Below are positions 8,274 to 13,321 of a stretch of DNA of 13,321 nt, piece by piece. Every line of letters begins with the position of its first letter. Position 1 is the stretch's first letter. The DNA is from CAYGJN01 sp964350135 (GTDB lineage: Bacteria; Bdellovibrionota; Bacteriovoracia; Bacteriovoracales; Bacteriovoracaceae), in assembly GCA_964350135.1 (NCBI GenBank), contig CAYGJN010000079.1, positions 1 to 13,321 on the forward strand, given 5' to 3'. The translations under genes and the position numbers were made by a program. A model generated the notes under the pieces. The model was not told the DNA's origin, ran no database searches, and saw nothing but the letters and a program-made list of their open reading frames with translations.

Positions 8274-8364
8274 AAATACCCCTGCTATAACCCGTGTTTT
8301 GCCTGGTTATTCTAGTCAAACTATTGCTAATTTAAAAGGGCTTATAATGATATGACTGTGTAAG
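8274..8364 (-). promoter_or_regulatory. dpp operon leader and probable promoter region
   Basis: These 91 bases separate the upstream ABC-2 operon from dppA and form the only gap in the minus-strand block large enough for a promoter. A TTGACT hexamer lies at 8319-8314 on the minus strand, but the best later -10-like hexamer (TTATAG, 8290-8285) is 23 bases on, too far for a standard promoter. TAGAAT at 8314-8309 with TTTTAA 17 bases upstream (8337-8332) is an alternative weak promoter. No stem followed by a T-tract is seen after the stop at 8365, so read-through from the upstream operon is possible. The AGGGG ribosome site of dppA is at 8284-8280. Confidence 0.4.
8287..8310. repeat. 24-base inverted repeat in the dppA leader (operator candidate)
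   Basis: ATAACC at 8287-8292 and GGTTAT at 8305-8310 are perfect inverted copies around a 12-base centre. The element sits just before the dppA ribosome site and overlaps the TTATAG hexamer. Symmetry, length and position fit an operator for a dimeric repressor, or a weak mRNA hairpin. It lacks a T-run, so it is not a terminator. Six-base arms can occur by chance. Confidence 0.3.
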
Positions 8365-9153
8365 TTAAGATGACGCAGAGGAGTAGGAACGCAACCCTGC
8401 GCGCCAAAAAAGAACAACCAGTATAAAAAGTAATGAAGTTGTTATAAATGAGCGAATTATAATTGAGCTCTCTAGTCCTTCCAAGAGGATTTGGGCCGGA
8501 AAACTTGCAATAAAAGCAAAGGGAAGTACGGTTGTAATAATAATTCTTGTTATACCTCTATAAATTCTATGAGGACGTTCTGCAAACCTAGTTGCTGTAA
8601 AATAAACATTCATAAGCCCATCACTTTTATGAAACCAAAATGTGGGAATGATAAAAGTAAGAGCAAGCATATGATGAATGAAATACCCGTTTATCATAAG
8701 TAGTACGAACCAAAAATATTGAGAAAAACTTATGGATGTATCTAGTTTGATAACCGAGAAAATGAAAATCCCTACTGCAATAAAAAGATTTATCATTGAG
8801 TTGATTGAGAAATCTTTAAAACTTAAAAAAAACAAAGAAGAAACAGGACGAGTAAGGTAATAGTCCAAGTCTCCTTTGTTTATAAATTGCGGTAGCCACC
8901 AAATATTAGTTGAACTAAAGCTCATGTACAGAGCATCGACAATAAAATAGCAGCTGATAAATACAAGTACTTGGCCTATATCCCAACCAACAATTGCCGT
9001 AGTGTGAGAATAAATAATATGAAAGAAAAGAATATTAACAGCATAAAAGATAGAATCCATTATAATTCGAAAAAAGAAATCCATTCTGAATTGCAGAGAC
9101 CTAGCTGCAGAGAATTTAAAAAAATAATAGAGTAGTCTTAGATATCTTTTCAA
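8365..9153 (-). CDS. ABC-2 type permease, COG3694-like
   Basis: This is an integral membrane protein of 262 residues with about six hydrophobic segments (near 28-50, 60-80, 118-136, 145-172, 203-224 and 236-250). The segment INKGDLDYYLTRPVSSLFF at 91-109 and PFAFIASFPAQILL at 211-224 recall the uncharacterised ABC-2 permeases grouped as DUF990/COG3694. It should form the transmembrane pore with the neighbouring permease, powered by the ATPase at 9962-10936. Substrate and direction are unknown; most ABC-2 systems are exporters. The ATG at 9153 overlaps the previous gene's stop by four bases (ATGA). It is the last gene of the sfsA-led operon, 91 bases before dppA. The lysine/arginine-rich N-terminus before the first helix is as expected for the cytoplasmic side. 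Confidence 0.82.
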   Translation of the reverse strand: MKRYLRLLYYFFKFSAARSLQFRMDFFFRIIMDSIFYAVNILFFHIIYSHTTAIVGWDIGQVLVFISCYFIVDALYMSFSSTNIWWLPQFINKGDLDYYLTRPVSSLFFLSFKDFSINSMINLFIAVGIFIFSVIKLDTSISFSQYFWFVLLMINGYFIHHMLALTFIIPTFWFHKSDGLMNVYFTATRFAERPHRIYRGITRIIITTVLPFAFIASFPAQILLEGLESSIIIRSFITTSLLFILVVLFWRAGLRSYSSASS

Positions 9154-9959
9154 ATGCCAACCCCTGTATAGACTTTCTGCGCTCTAGTCCAAATAAGTTG
9201 AAAAATTAAAACAAAAAAGATTATCCAAAAAACTAAAAGTCCTAAGCCTGTCATATAAAGATCAAGATTGTATTGACCAATGAAAATCTTAAGAGGAGCG
9301 TGAATGATTTTTTCAAAAGGCATATAAAAAAGTATATCCTGCGCCCAAAGTGGGTAGAGAGTAAGAGGAATCATGGCACCACCTAAAATACCAAAAGCAA
9401 AACGAAGGGCCACAGAGAGAGACCATACATTATCTGCCCAAAAGGCAACACTTTCTAAAATTGCTCCCATGTAAAAATAAAGAAGTGATCCTAAAAAACA
9501 ATAGGGGATTGTGAGTAATATATTAAACCAGGTAATTTGAATTGTATCAGGGATACCAACAACAAAATGATAGAGCACAACGGAGAGAATTAATTGAATA
9601 AAAAAAACTGTGAATTTAGCGAAGTGACCTACAATTTTAAAGCCGAGATACGAAACAGGGTAGATAAGGTATTTATTTAGTTCACCATAATAAATATCTC
9701 GCGAGATAGAGCCAAATTCACCCCCATTGGCCATTCTCATAAAAAGAGGGGCCAGGAGAAAATAAAAAATCATTGTTTTTTCGTTGAGTCCACCAATCAT
9801 CTCTTTACCTGTAAACTCAAAAATTGATGTCCAAAGAAAATAGGCAATTGCTAGAGTGATAAGGACAGCTCCTACAACCGTAATCCAAAAATCTGCTCGA
9901 TAAGAAAGAATTTTTCTAATCTCTAATGAATAGACTTGAATATAAACCTTAAGACTCAT
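9150..9959 (-). CDS. ABC-2 type permease, COG4587-like
   Basis: This is an integral membrane protein of 269 residues and the partner half-permease of the gene that follows. Hydrophobic segments lie near 25-47, 63-77, 112-134, 143-168, 178-200 and 235-255. The cytoplasmic ISRDIYYGELNKYLIYPVSY (85-104) resembles the GDLDYYLTRPVS element of the second permease. That points to two homologous halves with matching ATPase-contact loops. GGAMIPLTLYP at 193-203 is the family's late-helix motif. The ATG at 9959 starts two bases after the ATPase stop, and the stop overlaps the next start (ATGA). The substrate cannot be read from the sequence. Family placement rests on recognised motifs and on the ATPase-permease-permease order, not on a search. 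Confidence 0.82.
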   Translation of the reverse strand: MSLKVYIQVYSLEIRKILSYRADFWITVVGAVLITLAIAYFLWTSIFEFTGKEMIGGLNEKTMIFYFLLAPLFMRMANGGEFGSISRDIYYGELNKYLIYPVSYLGFKIVGHFAKFTVFFIQLILSVVLYHFVVGIPDTIQITWFNILLTIPYCFLGSLLYFYMGAILESVAFWADNVWSLSVALRFAFGILGGAMIPLTLYPLWAQDILFYMPFEKIIHAPLKIFIGQYNLDLYMTGLGLLVFWIIFFVLIFQLIWTRAQKVYTGVGI

Positions 9960-9961
9960 AA

Positions 9962-10936
9962 TTAACTCATAAGAGATTCAATAATATCTGCGATATCAAC
10001 TTCTTGAAGAACAAGATCATTAAGTGAGTACTTGCTTGTAATAAAACCCAACGCCTCTCCAATTTGAGCACGCTTAACTTTAATTTCAATTTTACCTTCA
10101 ACTTTTTGAGGGGTTCCTAGTTCATTTGGAAATTCTTGCAATATATTTTCTTCGTTATCAGAGTTTTCAAGAGAAATAATAATTTTTTTCTTTATACTGT
10201 ATTTATCAGTGATAGAAGAAAGTGTTCCATCGTAAACAATTGAGCCTTCTTTTAACAGAGCAACTCTACGACAAAGTGTTTCAATATCTTCCATATAATG
10301 AGAAGTCAGAATCATACATGGATTGTATTTTTCTCTATAATCTAGAATGAACTTTCTGATTGCTTTTTGGGCCGAGATATCAAGCCCAATTGTTGGCTCA
10401 TCTAAGTAAACAATCTTAGGTCTATGAAGTAAACTTGCAATAAGCTCAGTCTTCATTCTTTCACCAAGACTTAATCTTCTGATAGGAATATTTATCTGAT
10501 CTCTAATATCCAGCGCTGTCATAAGTTCATCAAGACTTTCTTTATAGGCATTATCATTAAGTTGATAAATTTCTTTTAAAAGTAAAAAACAATCAGCTGC
10601 AGGTAAATCCCACCATAATTGTGCTTTTTGCCCCATAATCAGGGCCATCTGGCGGCGCATTTCATTGTCACGCTTCCAAGGGTCAAAGCCCATGACTGAA
10701 ACTTCTCCTGAACTTCTATGAATAATCCCTGAAAGTATTTTTACAAGAGTTGTCTTGCCTGCACCATTGGAGCCAATCAATCCTAAAATCTCGCCTTCTG
10801 TTATACTTAGGTTTACATCCTTAAGGGCGTGTTTATCTACCCACTCGCGATTGAAAATAGATTTTAGTGAGCCAGCAAGACCTTCTTCTTTTTTATAAAC
10901 TTTAAAAGTTTTAGAGAGTGCTTTGACTTCAATCAT
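9962..10936 (-). CDS. ABC transporter ATP-binding protein, COG4586-like
   Basis: This cytoplasmic ATPase of 324 residues energises the two ABC-2 permeases that follow. It shows Walker A GSNGAGKTT at 55-63, Q-loop Q103 in MGQKAQLWWDLP, signature LSLGERMK at 155-162 (LSLGE in place of LSGGQ, which I recall as normal in this subfamily), Walker B IVYLDEPTIGLD at 175-186 and H-loop H213. An insertion before the Walker A strand (about 14-36, KKEEGLAGSLKSIFNREWV) and the roughly 85-residue C-terminal domain also fit COG4586. The ATG at 10936 is chosen because it overlaps the sfsA stop (ATGA) and the domain begins there. The in-frame ATG at 10993 would add 19 residues unlike any ABC domain and lies deep inside sfsA. 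No clear ribosome site precedes 10936, which supports coupling to sfsA translation. Confidence 0.92.
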   Translation of the reverse strand: MIEVKALSKTFKVYKKEEGLAGSLKSIFNREWVDKHALKDVNLSITEGEILGLIGSNGAGKTTLVKILSGIIHRSSGEVSVMGFDPWKRDNEMRRQMALIMGQKAQLWWDLPAADCFLLLKEIYQLNDNAYKESLDELMTALDIRDQINIPIRRLSLGERMKTELIASLLHRPKIVYLDEPTIGLDISAQKAIRKFILDYREKYNPCMILTSHYMEDIETLCRRVALLKEGSIVYDGTLSSITDKYSIKKKIIISLENSDNEENILQEFPNELGTPQKVEGKIEIKVKRAQIGEALGFITSKYSLNDLVLQEVDIADIIESLMS

Positions 10937-11631
10937 GAAAATCTCAACGGTATTGATTGAGCAATATGAACTTCTTTTTCTGAGAGTTGGCATTGATAGG
11001 CGAGTACTTCAAGACCATTCTTTTGTGCTTCAACAAGTGCTTGCGAATATTTTGGATCACAATCAAATGCTGGACCAAAAGTACTAACATCGGTTCGGCC
11101 AATAATATATAACATGGCCACACGACATCCTTGAGACTTTAACTCCATAAGCTCATTGATATGCTTTAGCCCACGCTCTGAAACAGAATCAGGAAAGCTG
11201 GCATGATCATGGGAGTTTGAAAGAGTAACATTTTTCACTTCCACGTAACAATCATCTAGTCCCTCATGAGTTAAAAGAAAATCAATTCGACTTTTACCAA
11301 CTTTGGTTTCAGGTTTAATATGAGAGTACTCTTTAAGTTCAGATATAATTTTTTTATCTAGAGCTTCATGAACAAGTTTATTCGTTCTTGATGTATTAAC
11401 TTGAATCCAAGATCTACCGTTATGGGTTAACTCAAGTGTGTAGGGTAGTTTTCTTTTGGGATTATTAGATTTAGAGACAACAACTTTCCATCCTGGCTCC
11501 CAGCAAGTTTTCATTGAACCTGTATTTGGAGTATGGGCCGTAATAAACTCGCCATTATCAAGAGTAATATCTGCTAAGAAACGCTTGTATCTTTTTTCTA
11601 TTTTGCCAGTGAGTGTTTGTTCAAATTTCAT
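10933..11631 (-). CDS. sfsA: SfsA family DNA-binding / nuclease-like protein
   Basis: SfsA (sugar fermentation stimulation protein A), 232 residues, normal length. Motifs are EKRYKRFLADI at 12-22, HTPNTGSM at 33-40 (usually HCPNTG, so the Cys is Thr here), FPDSVSERGLKH at 146-157 and RTDVSTFGPAFDCDP at 179-193. The pattern RIDFLL (D117) then VEVKN (E131, K133) matches the D...ExK arrangement of PD-(D/E)XK nuclease folds, to which the family is related. In E. coli the protein was linked to maltose metabolism genes and binds DNA. Its biochemical role is still poorly defined, so only a DNA-acting protein is claimed. No ribosome site is visible before the ATG at 11631, and a -10-like TAGAAT sits directly upstream, which suggests a leaderless transcript. 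It leads the operon with the ABC-2 transporter and diverges from pyrE. Confidence 0.93.
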   Translation of the reverse strand: MKFEQTLTGKIEKRYKRFLADITLDNGEFITAHTPNTGSMKTCWEPGWKVVVSKSNNPKRKLPYTLELTHNGRSWIQVNTSRTNKLVHEALDKKIISELKEYSHIKPETKVGKSRIDFLLTHEGLDDCYVEVKNVTLSNSHDHASFPDSVSERGLKHINELMELKSQGCRVAMLYIIGRTDVSTFGPAFDCDPKYSQALVEAQKNGLEVLAYQCQLSEKEVHIAQSIPLRFS

Positions 11632-11647
11632 GGCAGCATTCTATAAT
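11620..11647 (+). promoter_or_regulatory. Candidate pyrE promoter
   Basis: A perfect TATAAT lies at 11642-11647. The -35 region is weak: TTCAAA at 11620-11625 with a 16-base spacer, or TTGTTC at 11617-11622 with 19. The start would be near 11654, giving a leader of about 40 bases that carries GGGATC roughly nine bases before the pyrE ATG. It is back to back with the sfsA promoter. Confidence 0.45.
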
Positions 11648-11666
11648 GTTGCTTCGAACCTGTACA
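11638..11666 (-). promoter_or_regulatory. Candidate sfsA promoter (leaderless)
   Basis: On the minus strand, TGTACA (11666-11661, four of six matches to TTGACA) is followed after 17 bases by TAGAAT (11643-11638, five of six matches to TATAAT). Transcription would begin about 6-7 bases later, at or next to the A of the sfsA ATG at 11631. That would explain the missing ribosome site. The -10 overlaps the -10 of the divergent pyrE promoter. Confidence 0.4.
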
Positions 11667-11668
11667 GG
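11659..11668. repeat. 10-base palindrome between sfsA and pyrE (operator candidate)
   Basis: CCTGTACAGG is a perfect palindrome just downstream of the predicted pyrE start point, and it covers the -35 hexamer of the predicted sfsA promoter. A bound protein could affect both genes. It is not a classic LexA box (CTGT-N8-ACAG), because the two halves are adjacent. Confidence 0.25.
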
Positions 11669-11695
11669 CCTTATTTCTTATGGGATCTTTTCATT

Positions 11696-12322
11696 ATGAA
11701 TTCTTCATTAGAAATAGCAAATCTCCTTCTGGAAATTGGTGCTTTTGAGATCAGTCCTCATAAGCCTTTTACTTATGCCTCTGGTCAAAAAGGTCCAATT
11801 TATTGTGACAATCGAAAAATTTCAGCTTATCCGGAAAAAAGAAAAATTATAACTCAGCACTTTATAGACTTACTTGGGCAAAGTAGACCTGAAGCAATCT
11901 TAGGTTTGGCCACAGCGGGAATTGCCCCTGGAGCATTTCTTGCCCATGAAATGAATTTACCGTTTGGCTATATTCGCTCCAAAGCTAAAGAACATGGAAA
12001 GGTGAATCAAATAGAAGGGTTTAGTAAGCAGGGAGCAAGGGTTATCCTTGTTGAAGATCTTATAAACTCAGCGAGTAGTATTAAAAAATCAATTGCGCCT
12101 ATTTGTACATATTTTGATTATCAAAAAGTTTTATGCATTGTTGATTATCAAAGAGAGGAAGCAAATATTAATCTTGAGTCCTTAGGACTTGAAAAAATAT
12201 CGCTGACTAATTTTTCAATTTTAATCCAAGCGGCCCTTTCAAAAGGCCTTATTTCTGAAGATGACGTTGAACTAGTGCTGAGCTGGCATAGGTCCCCATC
12301 TACTTGGAATCACAAGAGTTAA
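11696..12322 (+). CDS. pyrE: Orotate phosphoribosyltransferase-like protein with altered PRPP loop
   Basis: A type I phosphoribosyltransferase of 208 residues, close to the Bacillus-type PyrE, which joins orotate to PRPP to make orotidine 5'-phosphate in pyrimidine synthesis. Matching segments are FTYASGQKGPIYCDNRK at 25-41, GLATAGIAPGA at 70-80, and IRSKAKEHGKVNQIEG at 93-108 with the catalytic-loop Arg/Lys/His residues (R94, K96, K98, H100). The PRPP-binding motif at 116-128 reads VILVEDLINSASS. The acidic pair E120-D121 is kept, but the following loop, STGGS in B. subtilis PyrE and TAGTA in E. coli, is NSASS, losing the glycine. The reading frame is clean there, so this is not an obvious frameshift. 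The ATG at 11696 is chosen because the family start aligns and a GGGATC site precedes it. In-frame ATGs at 11456 and 11630 fall inside or at the start of the divergent sfsA. It may be a working OPRT, a weakened one, or a paralogue with another base. Confidence 0.85.
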   Translation: MNSSLEIANLLLEIGAFEISPHKPFTYASGQKGPIYCDNRKISAYPEKRKIITQHFIDLLGQSRPEAILGLATAGIAPGAFLAHEMNLPFGYIRSKAKEHGKVNQIEGFSKQGARVILVEDLINSASSIKKSIAPICTYFDYQKVLCIVDYQREEANINLESLGLEKISLTNFSILIQAALSKGLISEDDVELVLSWHRSPSTWNHKS

Positions 12323-12330
12323 GATTTTGA

Positions 12331-12357
12331 GTACTTGACCCGATAAGTCAAGAGTAC
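12331..12357 (+). terminator. Hairpin between pyrE and gltA (weak terminator or leader structure)
   Basis: GTACTTGAC (12331-12339) pairs with GTCAAG-A-GTAC (12347-12357): a nine-pair stem with one bulged A (12353) and a seven-base loop CCGATAA. It starts eight bases after the pyrE stop. The sequence after it (CGTCTTTAATC) has only three consecutive T, so intrinsic termination would be inefficient. It lies about 14 bases before the gltA ribosome site and may instead be part of the gltA leader. No convincing separate gltA promoter is seen: TTGACC at 12335-12340 lacks a -10 at the right distance. Confidence 0.45.
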
Positions 12358-12370
12358 CGTCTTTAATCAA

Positions 12371-12376
12371 AAGGAG
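12371..12376 (+). promoter_or_regulatory. Strong ribosome binding site of gltA
   Basis: AAGGAG lies five bases before the ATG at 12382. It is the closest match to a consensus Shine-Dalgarno sequence in the window, fitting a highly expressed enzyme, and it fixes the gltA start. Confidence 0.85.
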
Positions 12377-12381
12377 CTCCT

Positions 12382-13321
12382 ATGAGCAAGGCTAAATTGC
12401 AAGTTGATGGCAATGAGTATGAATTAGATGTTTTTACAGGCACAGAGAATGAGTCTGCTATTGATATTACTAAATTAAGAGCAAAATCTGGACTCGTTAC
12501 ACTTGATAGTGGCTACGGTAACACTGGTGCTTGTACCTCAGGGATTACTTTTTTAAATGGTGAAAAGGGAATTCTTACTTATAGAGGTATTCCAATTGAG
12601 CAACTTGCTGAGCATTCCAACTTTATGGAAGTGACTTATTTACTTATTTTTGGAAATCTTCCAACTGAAGCTGAGTTTTCAAAGTTTAAGAAGAATATTC
12701 AAACTCATAGTGAGATTCCTGAGAACATGAGGGAGATGATTAAAAAATTTCCTAAAAATGCTCATCCTATGGGAGTTATGTCTGCAATGACTGCAAGTAT
12801 GTCAGCTTTTTACCAAGGTCTTACTGATCAAGACCTTAGTGATGAAAAGAAAATGGAAGTCACTTATAATCTATTGGGACAACTTAAAACTATCTGTGCT
12901 TCATTTTATAAAGTAACTAAGAATGAAGATTTTGTAGCCCCTAGAGAAGATTATGACTTTTGCTCTGATTTTTTAAACATGACCTTTGGTGGTGGTGCTT
13001 ATAAAGTTGACCCTGAAGTTGCCAAGGCCTTAGATATACTTTTTATTCTGCATGCTGATCATGAACAAAACTGCTCCACTTCAACAGTGAGAATGGTGGG
13101 CTCAAGTAAGGCCAATTTGTTTGCAACAATATCTGCTGGGATTGATGCCTTATGGGGACCATTGCATGGAGGAGCTAATCAAGCAGTTATTGAAATGCTT
13201 GATGAGATTCAAGAAAATGGTGGCGATTATAAAAAATATCTAGGAAAAGCGAAAGATAAAGATGATCCTTTTCGTTTAATGGGATTTGGTCATAGAGTTT
13301 TTAAAAACTTTGAGCGTAGAG
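12382..13321 (+). CDS. gltA: Citrate synthase (type II), 3' end outside window
   Basis: The first 313 codons of citrate synthase, which condenses acetyl-CoA and oxaloacetate into citrate at the entry of the TCA cycle in the cytosol. The full enzyme is about 430 residues, so roughly the last quarter is missing. The N-terminal small domain of Gram-negative type II enzymes is present (LQVDGNEYELDV from residue 6, then IDITKLR). LTYRGIPIEQLAE follows from residue 65. The core holds HADHEQNCSTSTVRMVGSS from H224, GPLHGGANQ with the catalytic-type His at 262, and FGHRVFKNF with H304; these correspond to E. coli H264 and H305. The catalytic Asp lies beyond the window. The segment FGGGAYKVDP looks shorter than the E. 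coli loop bearing Cys206, which is tied to NADH inhibition, so allosteric control may differ. FKNFERR replaces the more common YKNYDPR at the cut edge. Confidence 0.97.
   Translation, partial: MSKAKLQVDGNEYELDVFTGTENESAIDITKLRAKSGLVTLDSGYGNTGACTSGITFLNGEKGILTYRGIPIEQLAEHSNFMEVTYLLIFGNLPTEAEFSKFKKNIQTHSEIPENMREMIKKFPKNAHPMGVMSAMTASMSAFYQGLTDQDLSDEKKMEVTYNLLGQLKTICASFYKVTKNEDFVAPREDYDFCSDFLNMTFGGGAYKVDPEVAKALDILFILHADHEQNCSTSTVRMVGSSKANLFATISAGIDALWGPLHGGANQAVIEMLDEIQENGGDYKKYLGKAKDKDDPFRLMGFGHRVFKNFERR

Noticed and set aside
8343..8348. Perfect TATAAT on the plus strand
   Set aside because: No plus-strand gene follows; everything downstream to 11631 is coded on the minus strand. Likely chance in AT-rich DNA.
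8491..8703. 70-codon plus-strand open frame with many Cys and Lys
   Set aside because: It is antisense to the COG3694-like permease. The Cys/Asn/Lys content is what the reverse complement of an AT-rich membrane-protein gene produces.
10937..10993. 19-residue N-terminal extension of the ABC ATPase
   Set aside because: It would place the start 61 bases inside sfsA and add sequence foreign to ABC ATPases. The ATG at 10936 forms an ATGA overlap and starts the domain.
11659..11668. CCTGTACAGG as an SOS (LexA) box
   Set aside because: A gamma-proteobacterial LexA box needs eight bases between CTGT and ACAG, and the GAAC-N4-GTTC type is also not matched. Kept only as an unassigned palindrome.
11456..11695. 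80-residue N-terminal extension of the PyrE-like protein
   Set aside because: It is antisense to the first part of sfsA and runs through the divergent promoter region; the OPRT fold begins at 11696.
1..13321. CRISPR arrays, insertion sequences, tRNA/rRNA genes, prophage or toxin-antitoxin genes
   Set aside because: No spaced direct repeats, transposase, integrase, terminal inverted repeats or RNA gene cores were seen. The window is tightly packed with ordinary protein genes of even base composition.

Overview
The window is about 13.3 kb of low-GC (roughly mid-30s percent) bacterial DNA. It is densely packed, with no gene-free stretch over 100 bases, and most same-strand neighbours overlap or nearly touch. 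The gene set points to a Gram-negative bacterium: a lipoprotein-type DppA very close to E. coli DppA, a long type II citrate synthase, SfsA and a full-length CinA. The AT-rich codon use alongside these proteobacterial-type proteins would fit Bdellovibrionota (Bacteriovorax/Halobacteriovorax-like). That placement is an inference; no marker gene here proves it.

Layout. Bases 1-1300 (minus strand) hold cinA and the first 17 codons of an unidentified gene that overlaps its stop codon by one base. Bases 1350-2894 (plus) hold a COG2509-type FAD-dependent dehydrogenase. It is divergent from cinA and its 3' end overlaps that of dppF. Bases 2891-8273 (minus) are a complete dipeptide ABC importer in the order dppA-dppB-dppC-dppD-dppF, with junctions from an 11-base gap to 4-8 base overlaps. 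Bases 8365-11631 (minus) are a second compact operon: sfsA, an ABC ATPase and two ABC-2 type membrane proteins (COG4586/COG4587/COG3694-like), with unknown substrate. Bases 11696-12322 (plus) are a pyrE-like orotate phosphoribosyltransferase, divergent from sfsA. A hairpin-containing spacer and the 5' part of gltA (citrate synthase), cut by the window end, follow.

How the genes work together. DppA would capture di- and tripeptides at the cell envelope, DppB/DppC form the channel and DppD/DppF hydrolyse ATP, giving amino acids for growth. The second ABC system has the architecture of an ABC-2 transporter with two different half-permeases; its ATPase start codon overlaps the sfsA stop (ATGA), so the two are probably translationally coupled. 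pyrE and gltA are housekeeping metabolism and may share a transcript.

No clearly new defence, mobile or signalling system is visible. The observations most worth checking are the altered PRPP-binding loop of the PyrE-like protein, the coupling of sfsA to an uncharacterised ABC-2 transporter, a 24-base dyad in the dppA leader, the hairpin before gltA, and back-to-back promoters between sfsA and pyrE that suggest a leaderless sfsA mRNA.
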